A stretch of 64,000 nucleotides of DNA from Arthrobacter sp. ISL-85 (lineage in GTDB: Bacteria; Actinomycetota; Actinomycetes; Actinomycetales; Micrococcaceae). This document shows, piece after piece, positions 36,409-45,860 of this stretch. The DNA is taken from contig NZ_JAGGPQ010000006.1 in NCBI RefSeq assembly GCF_018613675.1, positions 116,613 to 180,612 on the forward strand. The letters run 5' to 3'. The notes beneath the pieces are model-generated. The model searched no databases and was not told where the DNA came from. It saw only the letters and a list, made by a program, of their open reading frames with translations. A program made the position numbers and the translations under genes. Numbering within the stretch: position 1 is the stretch's first letter; each line of letters opens with the position of its first letter.

Positions 36409-36629
36409 TCGACAACTCCCATCTCCTCGTCAGTCCACGGCTCGTAGAACCCGTCGGGGATGTGGAGCGGGCCAAGGAAGCCCAGTTCCCGTTTCTGGGG
36501 ACGCTCAATTTTCACGAGCCTGGCAACCGGCCTGCCGGCCTTGGCGATGACAACGTCCTCACCCCTCTCCACTTGGTTCAACAGCTCGGAAAGGCGGGTT
36601 TTGGCCTCTTGGACGTTGTACTGTCCCAT
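36405..36629 (-). CDS. Phd/YefM-type antitoxin
   Basis: A 74-aa antitoxin. MGQYNVQEAKTRLSELLNQV opens with the Phd/YefM DNA-binding signature, followed by GEDVVIAKAGRPVARLV; the acidic C-terminus should cover the toxin. I choose ATG 36629 because it matches the usual N-terminus and sits directly beside a perfect palindrome at 36630-36653. An in-frame GTG at 36707 would add 26 residues and place the palindrome inside the gene. Confidence 0.88.
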   Translation of the reverse strand: MGQYNVQEAKTRLSELLNQVERGEDVVIAKAGRPVARLVKIERPQKRELGFLGPLHIPDGFYEPWTDEEMGVVE

Positions 36630-36653
36630 GTTGACCAAGTCTAGTTGGTCAAC
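36630..36653. promoter_or_regulatory. Autoregulatory operator of the toxin-antitoxin operon
   Basis: GTTGACCAA-N6-TTGGTCAAC, a perfect 9-bp inverted repeat ending one base before the antitoxin ATG (minus strand). It encloses TAGACT, a possible -10 at a distance that puts the transcription start at or next to the ATG. Probably bound by the antitoxin; leaderless transcription is inference. Confidence 0.65.
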
Positions 36654-36771
36654 CTCTACCGCATAAGGCTCGGCCCAGTATTCGTTGTCACCGTAATAGG
36701 TCATCACCTGACGTTATTGGCCACGGACATGCCGCAATAGCCGTGCCTCACGCTATGTGGACAGCCGGGAA

Positions 36772-37590
36772 TCAGGCCCGCGCGATGACCTCGCCGTTGG
36801 GAATCAGGAACCAGCCGTCGTCCGTGGATCCCCAGCGGTGCCAGCCGGCCGAAATGCGGGCAAGGTCCGCAGGGTTGGCGAATCCGTACTCCAGCGCCTG
36901 CTCGGCGAAGGCCGAATGCAGCACGCGCTCACCCCAGACGCGCGCCTGCCAGCGGCGCTGCTGCGCCGTGGCATAAAGCCAGTTGCTGCTGGTGGGCGCG
37001 ACGTCGGTGAACCCTGCAGCCTGCGCCCAGCTGACCAGCCGCCGCCCGGCGTCAGGCTCGGCTCCGTTGCGGCGGGCGATCCGTTGGTAAAGGTCCATCC
37101 ACTCGTCCAGTTCTGGAATGTCCGGGTACCAGCTCATGCCATGGAAGTCGGCGTCGCGCACGGCCACGATGCCCCCCGGCTTCGCCACGCGCCGCATCTC
37201 CCGGAGTGCCTCGACGGGGTCGGTCAGGTGCTGGAGCACCTGGTGGGCGTGGACGACGTCGAACGTTTCGTTGGCAAAGTCCAGGTCGTAGATATTGCCC
37301 GCCACGAATTCGGCGTTGGGAACAACGCGTTCGACGGCGAGTGCCTGGGCCTGGGCGATGATGTCCGGCGAGCGGTCCAGGCCGGTGACCTTGCCGGGGC
37401 TGACCAGGGCGGCGAAGTCGCAGGTGATGGTTCCCGGTCCGCAGCCGACATCGAGCAGGGTTGACCCGGGTTTGAGGTAGGGGAGGACGAACCCAGCGGA
37501 ATTTTCGGCGGTCCTGGCGGCATGGGCGCGGACCACCGATTCGTGGTGGCCGTGCGTGTAAACGTCGTCTTCAGGCTGTTGCGCACTCAT
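36772..37590 (-). CDS. Class I SAM-dependent methyltransferase
   Basis: A 272-aa Rossmann-fold methyltransferase (UbiE/Methyltransf_11-25 type). SAM motif I is LLDVGCGPGTITCDF (about residues 46-60), followed by GLDRSPDIIAQAQ and FDVVHAHQVLQHLTDP. The acceptor is unknown. ATG 37590; in-frame TTG 37596 is less likely. Confidence 0.9.
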   Translation of the reverse strand: MSAQQPEDDVYTHGHHESVVRAHAARTAENSAGFVLPYLKPGSTLLDVGCGPGTITCDFAALVSPGKVTGLDRSPDIIAQAQALAVERVVPNAEFVAGNIYDLDFANETFDVVHAHQVLQHLTDPVEALREMRRVAKPGGIVAVRDADFHGMSWYPDIPELDEWMDLYQRIARRNGAEPDAGRRLVSWAQAAGFTDVAPTSSNWLYATAQQRRWQARVWGERVLHSAFAEQALEYGFANPADLARISAGWHRWGSTDDGWFLIPNGEVIARA

Positions 37591-37619
37591 AACCAAACGC
37601 TACTCCCCGCACGTGGCCC

Positions 37620-38120
37620 TTACCCGGATTCGGTCCTTGCCGCAACGGTTGCTTCGATCATCGCTGTCATGAAGCGCGTGACGGTTTCCAGTTCCTCCTC
37701 GGAAAAGCGTCCGATGGCGCTGCCCATGTGCTGTGCCAGCGGAGCGAAGATCGCGCCGCCCTCCTGGAAGGCTTTAGGGGTCATCTTCAGCTGGACCTGC
37801 CGCCGGTCCGTGCTGTGGCGTTCCCTTACTACATGCCCGGAACTGTCCAGCCGGTCGATCAGGGCGGTAGTGGCGGGAGAACTGAGGTTCAGTTCCTTCC
37901 GCAGCAGCCCGGGCGTTACCACGTTGCCCCTGGCGGTATGGCGCATGATCACGGCCAGGGCGTTCATGTCCGTGCGGTGCATATCCTTGCGGTCCCCGGC
38001 GGCATCTACATACCGGTTCGCTTCAAGGGTGAACTCCTGCAGGATCCGGAGCAGCGGATGGCCGGACTGCGGCCCTGCCTGGTCGGAGGGGGGTGTGCCG
38101 GGAGCACTGTCGCCTGCCAT
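37620..38120 (-). CDS. MarR family transcriptional regulator
   Basis: A 166-aa winged-helix regulator. VVTPGLLRKELNLSSPATTALIDRLDSSGHVVRERHSTDRRQVQL contains the recognition helix and the wing with the typical DRR. ATG 38120 is preceded by GGGAGGTG. It is divergent from the MMPL exporter, so it probably represses that gene, as common for MarR-exporter pairs. Confidence 0.92.
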   Translation of the reverse strand: MAGDSAPGTPPSDQAGPQSGHPLLRILQEFTLEANRYVDAAGDRKDMHRTDMNALAVIMRHTARGNVVTPGLLRKELNLSSPATTALIDRLDSSGHVVRERHSTDRRQVQLKMTPKAFQEGGAIFAPLAQHMGSAIGRFSEEELETVTRFMTAMIEATVAARTESG

Positions 38121-38273
38121 TTCCACCTCCCGACTGCTGGTCCTGCGTCCGGTTTTGTCCGTGCGTACTGACGGATATTACTCCAGGGCTGGTGATCCCC
38201 CGGCGCTGGGGGCCTTCGCTGGGTGGGAGCCACGAGCTGAGCGAAGAACAAAAAGCTTGACTGGCACTTATGT

Positions 38274-38288
38274 CTATCATGGAGATAA
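38274..38288. promoter_or_regulatory. Weak candidate MarR site before the MMPL exporter
   Basis: CTATC-N5-GATAA-like dyad (TATC-ATGGA-GATA) with an overlapping AGAT-A-ATCT palindrome, just upstream of ATG 38292 and overlapping its ribosome site GGAGA. Arms are short, so this is tentative. Confidence 0.3.
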
Positions 38289-38291
38289 TCT

Positions 38292-40538
38292 ATGCTGGAA
38301 CAAATCGTACTCCCCAAGCTCACCGTGGAAGGCATCATGAAACGCACGAAAGTTGGCAGGGAACGGGTCCCGTTCTGGCTGCGCTGCCTCATCCCTGTTG
38401 TCCTTGTGCTCACGTGGCTCGGACTTGCCGGGGTTGGCGGTCCCACATTCGGCCGCCTGGAAGAGGTTTCATCCAATGACCAGGCATCCTTCCTGCCCGC
38501 CAGCGCCGAGGCCACGGAGGCGCAGGACTGGCAGGCCAAGTTCCGCGACTCGGACGAGGTACCCGGCATCATCGTCATCGAAAAGAACGAGGCCTTCACT
38601 CCCCAGCAGCTGGGCGGACTGGCCGCCCTGAAAGCCGACCTCGAAGACCTCAAGCTGGGCAGCAGCGTCATCGGCCCGATTCCGTCCAAGGATGCCAAGG
38701 CTGTCCAGTTCGTGGTCCCCGTCGGATCGTCGGCAGAAGTCAAGGATGCCGTCAAGGAACTCCGCGACACCGTGAAGGAAGCCGTGCCTGAGGGGGCCCA
38801 GACCTTCGTGACCGGCCCGGCCGGGCTTGCGGCAGACCTTACCGCGGCATTCGGCGGCATCGACGGCATCCTCCTGCTCGTGGCCCTGTCCGCCGTGTTT
38901 GTGATCCTCCTGATCGTCTACCGGTCCCTGCTGCTGCCCATCATGGTGCTGCTGACCTCGGTATTTGCCCTGTGCGCGGCCATCCTGCTGGTGTTCGGCA
39001 TGGCGAAGGCGGGCTGGATCCAGCTCAACGGCCAAAGCCAGGGCATCCTCTCCATCCTGGTGATCGGCGCCGCCACGGACTACGCCCTGCTGTTCGTGGC
39101 CCGCTTCCGCGAAGCGCTTACCCACACCACCAACCGCACGGCAGGCGTCCTGACCGCCTGGAAAGCGTCCTTCGAGCCGATCCTTGCGTCCGGGGCCACT
39201 GTGATCATTGCGCTGCTGTGCCTGCTCTTCTCAGACCTGAACTCCAACAAGGCACTGGGCCCGGTTGCCGCCGCAGGCATCCTGTGTGCCCTGTTCGCCG
39301 CGCTGACCCTGCTGCCCGCGCTGATGGCACTGTTCGGCCGGGCCGCGTTCTGGCCCTTCCGGCCCAAGCTCCTCCCTGCGGACCAGCGCGAACCCGAACT
39401 GGTCACCGGCCTGGAAGGCCAGAAGGGCCTGTGGCGGGCCACCGGTTCGCTGGTTTCACGGCGGCCCAGGACCGTCTGGGTTGCCTCGGTCCTCCTGCTC
39501 CTCATAGCCGCCGGCGGCCTGTTCCAGCTGAAAGCCAACGGCGTGCCGCAGACGGACGTCATCCTCACCGCCTCCAATGCGGTGGACGGCCAGGACGCCC
39601 TGGCCCGCCACTTCAACGCAGGCAGCGGCAGCCCCGCCGTCGTGGTTGCAGACCAGGGCAAGGCAGCGGAGGTACTGGACAAGGTGAAAGCGGACGACGG
39701 CGTGGGCGAGGCCTACCTGCTGGCGAAGGGCGGCGTGCCCATCACCGGAGCCCCGGGCGCTCCCGCCGCACCGGATGTCCGGGACGGGAAGGTGCTTATC
39801 AACGCCACGCTCAAGAATGCCGCTGACTCGCTGGAGGCGGAAGAAACCATCAAGGCCCTGCGCACCGGGGTCAAGGCCGTTGACCCCGGCGCCCTGGTGG
39901 GTGGCGTGACAGCCACTGCACTGGACACCAACACCACGGCCCAGCACGACCTGGTGGTCATCATCCCGGTGGTCCTGGTGGTGATCCTCTTCATCCTGAT
40001 GCTGCTGCTCCGCTCCATCGTGGCCCCGGTCCTGCTGGTGCTTTCTGTGGTGGTGTCCTACGCGGCTGCGCTGGGAGTGTCCGCCTTCGTGTTCAACAAC
40101 TTCTTCGCCTTCCCGGGAGCGGACGCCACGGTTCCGCTGTTCGGCTTCGTCTTCCTGGTGGCCCTGGGCGTGGACTACAACATCTTCCTGATGAGCCGGG
40201 TCCGGGAGGAATCGCTCAAGCACGGCACCCGGCCAGGCATCCTGCGCGGCCTCGGCGTGACCGGCGGCGTCATCACCTCGGCCGGCGTGGTGCTGGCCGC
40301 GACATTCGCCGCCCTCGGCGTCATCCCCATCATGTTCCTGGTGCAGCTGGCCTTCATCGTGGCGTTCGGCGTCCTGCTGGACACCGTGCTGGTGCGCTCG
40401 CTGCTGGTGCCCGCCCTTGCCTATGACATCGGGCCGAAGATCTGGTGGCCCGGCAAGCTGGGGCGGACCGACGGCGGGACTGCAGTGCAGCCGCGGGAGC
40501 CCGGCGCCGAACCGCTGGCGGAGGTCCCCACCCGCTAG
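38292..40538 (+). CDS. MMPL family (RND-like) transporter
   Basis: A 748-aa membrane protein with two repeated halves. Each half has a helix, a large extracytoplasmic domain and five to six helices. ILVIGAATDYALLFVARFRE (about residue 260) and VALGVDYNIFLMSRVREE (about 625) are the paired proton-relay motifs with Asp-Tyr. Likely exports lipids or hydrophobic drugs. ATG 38292 has GGAGA 6 nt upstream; the next in-frame ATG 38337 lacks a clear site. Divergent from the MarR gene. Confidence 0.92.
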   Translation: MLEQIVLPKLTVEGIMKRTKVGRERVPFWLRCLIPVVLVLTWLGLAGVGGPTFGRLEEVSSNDQASFLPASAEATEAQDWQAKFRDSDEVPGIIVIEKNEAFTPQQLGGLAALKADLEDLKLGSSVIGPIPSKDAKAVQFVVPVGSSAEVKDAVKELRDTVKEAVPEGAQTFVTGPAGLAADLTAAFGGIDGILLLVALSAVFVILLIVYRSLLLPIMVLLTSVFALCAAILLVFGMAKAGWIQLNGQSQGILSILVIGAATDYALLFVARFREALTHTTNRTAGVLTAWKASFEPILASGATVIIALLCLLFSDLNSNKALGPVAAAGILCALFAALTLLPALMALFGRAAFWPFRPKLLPADQREPELVTGLEGQKGLWRATGSLVSRRPRTVWVASVLLLLIAAGGLFQLKANGVPQTDVILTASNAVDGQDALARHFNAGSGSPAVVVADQGKAAEVLDKVKADDGVGEAYLLAKGGVPITGAPGAPAAPDVRDGKVLINATLKNAADSLEAEETIKALRTGVKAVDPGALVGGVTATALDTNTTAQHDLVVIIPVVLVVILFILMLLLRSIVAPVLLVLSVVVSYAAALGVSAFVFNNFFAFPGADATVPLFGFVFLVALGVDYNIFLMSRVREESLKHGTRPGILRGLGVTGGVITSAGVVLAATFAALGVIPIMFLVQLAFIVAFGVLLDTVLVRSLLVPALAYDIGPKIWWPGKLGRTDGGTAVQPREPGAEPLAEVPTR

Positions 40539-40541
40539 TCC

Positions 40542-41471
40542 CTAACCCTGCTGCCGCCACCACTCCACGGTGGCGGCAGCTGCCGTTTGGAGGGGGGTTG
40601 GGCTGACCCCGAGCGCAGCCTGGGAGGCCCTCGAGTCCATCACGAAAGGCCGTTCGAACTGGTATGCCGTCTCTGCCAGCTCACGCGCATCGGTCGAGAA
40701 AATCTGCGCTGCCCGGAGTGCCCAGCCCGGCAGGACGCGCACTTTGGGGGAGGGCCGTCCGGCCGCTTTGGCGAAGGCATCGACCAGTTCCCGCTGGGTG
40801 AGCGCGGGCCCGGTGGGAGCGTGCCACACAGAATTCCAGGCGGACGGCCTGTCGGCTGCTGCGATCATGGCGCTGGCCAGGTCCGGCACGTAGGTAAACG
40901 AGTGCGGTTGGCCGGCGCTTCCCATCACGCTGACGTTCTTTCCGGCAAGGATAGGAGCCACCATGCGCTCGCCGGCGTGCGCCATCCGGACCCGCGGGCC
41001 GAAGAAGTCGCCGGCCACCACGCTTACCGTGGGCGTGGCTGAGTCCTCGCGGGCCTGCAGCAGTTCCGTCCGCACGCCCCGCTTGCCCGCGGTGGCCCGG
41101 CGTGGGCTGCCCTCGGCCATCACGCTGTCCGGCTCGCTGTAGGAGTAGAGGCTTTCGGGGAAGACGACGACGGCCCCCACCTCCTGCGCCACGCTGAGTA
41201 CCGCCTGCTCGGCGGCCGGGAGCTCTGCCCTCCATGCAGCGGCGGTGTACGCCGATCCGTGGATGCAGTGGAAGACGGCTTTGGCGCCGGCGAAAACCGT
41301 CCGGAGCTTTGCGGGGTCCTTCGCGTTTCCCTTGATGCGCTCAATCAGCGGGTGTTCAGGCCCGCTGCCCGATCGGGTCAGGATGCGCACCTGGCGTCCC
41401 TGTTCGGCCAGCTGTTCTGCGACCGTCCACCCCACCGGTCCCGCTCCGGTCACCACATATAGGTCAGGCAC
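40542..41471 (-). CDS. NAD(P)-dependent epimerase/NmrA-like short-chain dehydrogenase
   Basis: A 309-aa Rossmann-fold protein. The dinucleotide motif is YVVTGAGPVGWTVAEQL (residues 5-21, GxGxxG variant), followed by AKAVFHCIHGSAYTAA and PESLYSYS. Catalytic YxxxK is not clear, so it may bind NAD(P)H without classical epimerase chemistry. It is divergent from a TetR regulator and carries one of the two palindromes just upstream of its start, so it is probably its target. Confidence 0.85.
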   Translation of the reverse strand: MPDLYVVTGAGPVGWTVAEQLAEQGRQVRILTRSGSGPEHPLIERIKGNAKDPAKLRTVFAGAKAVFHCIHGSAYTAAAWRAELPAAEQAVLSVAQEVGAVVVFPESLYSYSEPDSVMAEGSPRRATAGKRGVRTELLQAREDSATPTVSVVAGDFFGPRVRMAHAGERMVAPILAGKNVSVMGSAGQPHSFTYVPDLASAMIAAADRPSAWNSVWHAPTGPALTQRELVDAFAKAAGRPSPKVRVLPGWALRAAQIFSTDARELAETAYQFERPFVMDSRASQAALGVSPTPLQTAAAATVEWWRQQG

Positions 41472-41493
41472 TTCCGTCTCCTTTTCAGTCAGT

Positions 41494-41508
41494 GAGAGCA
41501 GTGCTCTC
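41494..41508. promoter_or_regulatory. TetR-type operator, copy 1
   Basis: GAGAGCA-G-TGCTCTC, a 15-bp palindrome with 7-bp perfect arms, 22 bp upstream of the epimerase start. A second near-identical copy lies 49 bp away, centre to centre. Confidence 0.75.
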
Positions 41509-41543
41509 GAAAACCAGAATGCTCGTCGTGAGTGGCAAAGTCA

Positions 41544-41556
41544 AGAGCACTGCTCT
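41544..41556. promoter_or_regulatory. TetR-type operator, copy 2
   Basis: AGAGCA-C-TGCTCT, a 13-bp palindrome sharing AGAGCA/TGCTCT arms with copy 1. It is 40 bp upstream of the TetR start, consistent with autoregulation and control of the divergent gene. Confidence 0.75.
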
Positions 41557-41596
41557 CTTTTGTTGCTACCGCTCTTGCTTGTGGCATGCTGGAGCC

Positions 41597-42346
41597 ATGG
41601 ATGACGCCCCCGCGAGGACCTCCGACCAACCCCGGCCCCTGACGCCCCGGCAGCGGGCCAGGACCCGGACGGTGGCGGATATTGTCCGCCTGGGCCGTCG
41701 GCATCTGGCAACGCATGGTGCGGCGGCGCTTTCCCTGCGAGCCGTGGCAAGGGACCTGGGAGTAGTGTCCTCCGCCGTCTACCGCTACGTGGAGAGCCGG
41801 GACGAGCTGCTCACGCTGCTGCTTATCGATGCCTTCGGTGAGCTCGGCGATGAGGTGGATGCCGCCGTAGCGGCAGTGCCGGAGGGGGGCCACACTGCCC
41901 GCTTCCTGGCACTCGGGCGGGCCGTCCGGGTTTGGGCGTTGCGTGAGCCGGCCAGCTACGCGCTCCTCTTCGGCAGTCCGGTTCCCGGCTACAACGCTCC
42001 GGCCGAGCGCACCACCGGGCCGGGCACCCGCGTCATCCTCGCATTGATCAGCATTCTGGACGCTGCCTGCCGCGACGGCATGCTATCGGTTCCCGCCGGC
42101 GGATCGCTGGAGTTGCCCCCTGCCCTCGCTGCCGATTTGGCGGCCATCCGCTCGGGGTTTGGACTGGCCGTCCCGGAGGAGTTGGTGGCGCGGGGCGTCC
42201 TGGTATGGAGCTCCCTCTTCGGTGCCGTGAGCTTCGAGGTGTTCAACCAGTACGGCCCGGACACTTTCACGGCCCCCGCCGAGCTCTTCGAGCACCATCT
42301 TGCCGTCCTCGCGGGTGTCGCCGGACTGCCGGCGCAGGCCCCCTGA
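41597..42346 (+). CDS. TetR/AcrR family transcriptional regulator
   Basis: A 249-aa regulator. The N-terminal helix-turn-helix is HGAAALSLRAVARDLGVVSSAVYRYVESRDELLTLL (about residues 38-75). The C-terminal ligand domain is of the TetR_C_13/WHG type (ASYALLFGSPVPGYNAP). ATG 41597 is chosen since upstream in-frame sequence runs through the palindromes; its ribosome site GGAGCC is unusually close (2-nt spacer). Ligand unknown. Confidence 0.9.
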   Translation: MDDAPARTSDQPRPLTPRQRARTRTVADIVRLGRRHLATHGAAALSLRAVARDLGVVSSAVYRYVESRDELLTLLLIDAFGELGDEVDAAVAAVPEGGHTARFLALGRAVRVWALREPASYALLFGSPVPGYNAPAERTTGPGTRVILALISILDAACRDGMLSVPAGGSLELPPALAADLAAIRSGFGLAVPEELVARGVLVWSSLFGAVSFEVFNQYGPDTFTAPAELFEHHLAVLAGVAGLPAQAP

Positions 42347-42438
42347 TACGGCAGCCAAAGCCCTGTTGGTGCGCCCGCCCCGTCGGTAGACTGCCAGTGC
42401 GCCCGCATGGACGCGGAGCCTCGAAGGAGAGATGCACC

Positions 42439-42735
42439 ATGACTGAGAATCCTGAAGTTGCAGCCGAGGAGCCCCGCGAGGGCAGCAGCGCCCCCGGACT
42501 TGAAGGGGAAGGCGGGCAGTACGTGGACGGCGACTACGGCAACGCCGGCACGATCAACGAGCCCGACCGCGGTGCGGCGGACGGCGAATACGAGGAAGGC
42601 GACTACGGCGACGCCGGCGCCACGGGCGGGGCCAGGACGGAGAATGCCATCCGTGAAGGTCTCACAGACGGCCAGGTGCAGGGCACCGCAGAAGAGCGTG
42701 GCCCGCTTCACGGCGACCGGGATACGGAGCGGTGA
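42439..42735 (+). CDS. Small acidic Gly/Asp/Glu-rich protein
   Basis: A 98-aa hydrophilic protein with no hydrophobic segment. An internal imperfect repeat is visible (GQYVDGDYGNAGT and GEYEEGDYGDAGA, about 25 residues apart). Composition is strongly acidic, suggesting disorder. AAGGAGA precedes the ATG at a good distance, and codon use is typical of the neighbours, so it is probably expressed. I do not recognise a family; lineage-specific stress-associated protein is only a guess. Confidence 0.7.
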   Translation: MTENPEVAAEEPREGSSAPGLEGEGGQYVDGDYGNAGTINEPDRGAADGEYEEGDYGDAGATGGARTENAIREGLTDGQVQGTAEERGPLHGDRDTER

Positions 42736-42852
42736 AGCAGCCCGGCGCAACCGTTCTCCCATAGCGAACTGGCCCGCCGCCGTCGTAATCCTGCGCCCGG
42801 AGGCCTGGAATGACAAGGAATCCCGGGCCTCCCACCTATCACCGCACGCAAA

Positions 42853-42873
42853 GTTGAGTGAACTCCGCTCAAC
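42853..42873. promoter_or_regulatory. HAIR operator 1 (HspR site) upstream of dnaK
   Basis: GTTGAGT-N7-GCTCAAC, close to the HAIR consensus CTTGAGT-N7-ACTCAAG. It lies immediately upstream of the -35 TTGACA. Confidence 0.85.
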
Positions 42874-42879
42874 TTTGGA

Positions 42880-42905
42880 TTGACATCGTTGGCGCCCTGA
42901 GTAAA

Positions 42906-42907
<2 letters not shown>
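42880..42907 (+). promoter_or_regulatory. dnaK operon promoter
   Basis: TTGACA (42880-42885), 16-nt spacer, TAAAGT (42902-42907). It is bracketed by two HAIR operators, the second overlapping the -10, so HspR binding would block RNA polymerase. Confidence 0.7.
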
Positions 42908-44839
<1,932 letters not shown>

Positions 44840-44842
44840 ACC

Positions 44843-45544
44843 ATGCCGCACCACGGTAACGAGGAAGAGCACAACGCATCTGCCGGCCAGCAGAACACGC
44901 AGGGCAACGGGCAGGAGCCGGTCATCCGGGACAACCGCAAGGTTGACCCCGTGACCGGCCAGGCCCGGCACCCCGAGGGCGGCCAGTCCGCCCCGGGAGC
45001 CGGGTCCCAGGCCGGGGCAGCGGATTCCGACGGCGACGCGCTGGCCCAGGCCGAGGAGATTCTCAACGGCGTGGACGTGCCCGCCGAGGAATCCGTGGCC
45101 CAGGGGGCTCCGGCAGGGGCGGGCGGCAACGCCGAGGCAGCCGAACTGCGCAACGACCTGCTCCGCCTCCAGGCTGAGTACGTCAACTACCGCAAGCGCG
45201 TTGAACGCGACCGCGCCGTGGCAGGGGAAATGGCCGTCATCGGCGTCCTGAACTCCCTGCTCCCGGTCCTGGACGATGTCGACGCCGCCCGGCAGCACGG
45301 AGACCTGACCGACGGTCCCTTCGCCGCGATCGCCACCAAACTGGAGAACGCGTTGAAGACCTACGGCCTGGTCCGCATCAACGAGACCGGCGTGGAGTTT
45401 GATCCCACCATCCACGAGGCCCTGATCCAGCAGCCCGGCGAAGACATCGAGGCTGACACCGTCAGCCAGGTACTCCGCTCAGGCTACAAATCAGGAGACC
45501 GCGTCCTCCGCGCAGCCCAGGTCATCGTCGCGGTTCCGGCTTAA
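44843..45544 (+). CDS. grpE: Nucleotide exchange factor GrpE
   Basis: A 233-aa DnaK cofactor. Residues 1-90 are acidic, Gln/Gly-rich and probably disordered. ELRNDLLRLQAEYVNYRKRVERD begins the paired long helices, and the C-terminal beta domain ends at ADTVSQVLRSGYKSGDRVLRAAQVIVA. It starts 3 nt after the dnaK stop. After it comes a 316-bp gap with a large structured element before dnaJ. Confidence 0.97.
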   Translation: MPHHGNEEEHNASAGQQNTQGNGQEPVIRDNRKVDPVTGQARHPEGGQSAPGAGSQAGAADSDGDALAQAEEILNGVDVPAEESVAQGAPAGAGGNAEAAELRNDLLRLQAEYVNYRKRVERDRAVAGEMAVIGVLNSLLPVLDDVDAARQHGDLTDGPFAAIATKLENALKTYGLVRINETGVEFDPTIHEALIQQPGEDIEADTVSQVLRSGYKSGDRVLRAAQVIVAVPA

Positions 45545-45571
45545 TCCGGTTAGCCGCTCACGTCGCGCCGA

Positions 45572-45824
45572 ACGGATAAGGGGCCCCGACCCTACGCGTG
45601 GCGGCTTGGTCCTACGGACCTAAGCCGCCACGCTTCGGCAGGCCCGAAGCCACTCCCGGGCCCCTTATCCGTCCGTCGCTCACCCGTCGTGTCACCTAAG
45701 GTGAGATGACCACAAGCTCGGAGCGCTGCATGGGCCCCGGGAGTGGCATCGGGCCTATCGGAGCCGGGTGGCTGGGGATCGCAGATCCCTGCCACCCGGC
45801 GTAGGGGCGGGGGCCCATGCAGCG
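45572..45824. repeat. 253-bp mirror-symmetric double stem element between grpE and dnaJ
   Basis: Two 101-bp units in opposite orientation, placed symmetrically about position 45698. Unit A (45572-45672): 15-bp perfect outer stem, 38-nt inner hairpin at 45596-45633. Unit B (45724-45824): 15-bp perfect outer stem, inner hairpin 45763-45800. The centre carries TCACCT-A-AGGTGA (45692-45704). Between outer and inner stems the units share CGMCCCTAC and, at 20 of 24 positions, a stretch with AGGCCCGA and GCCACTCCC. Stem sequences differ but remain paired. It ends 36 bp before dnaJ. No open frame of note lies in the gap. Confidence 0.85.
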
Positions 45825-45860
45825 TGTAGAGCTTTAGTAAGTACAAGAAAGGAAACGCCA

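Noticed and set aside
45596..45633. Reading each inner hairpin of the grpE-dnaJ gap as a simple rho-independent terminator
   Set aside because: No U-run follows, and the outer stems, second unit and exact mirror spacing are not explained by terminators.
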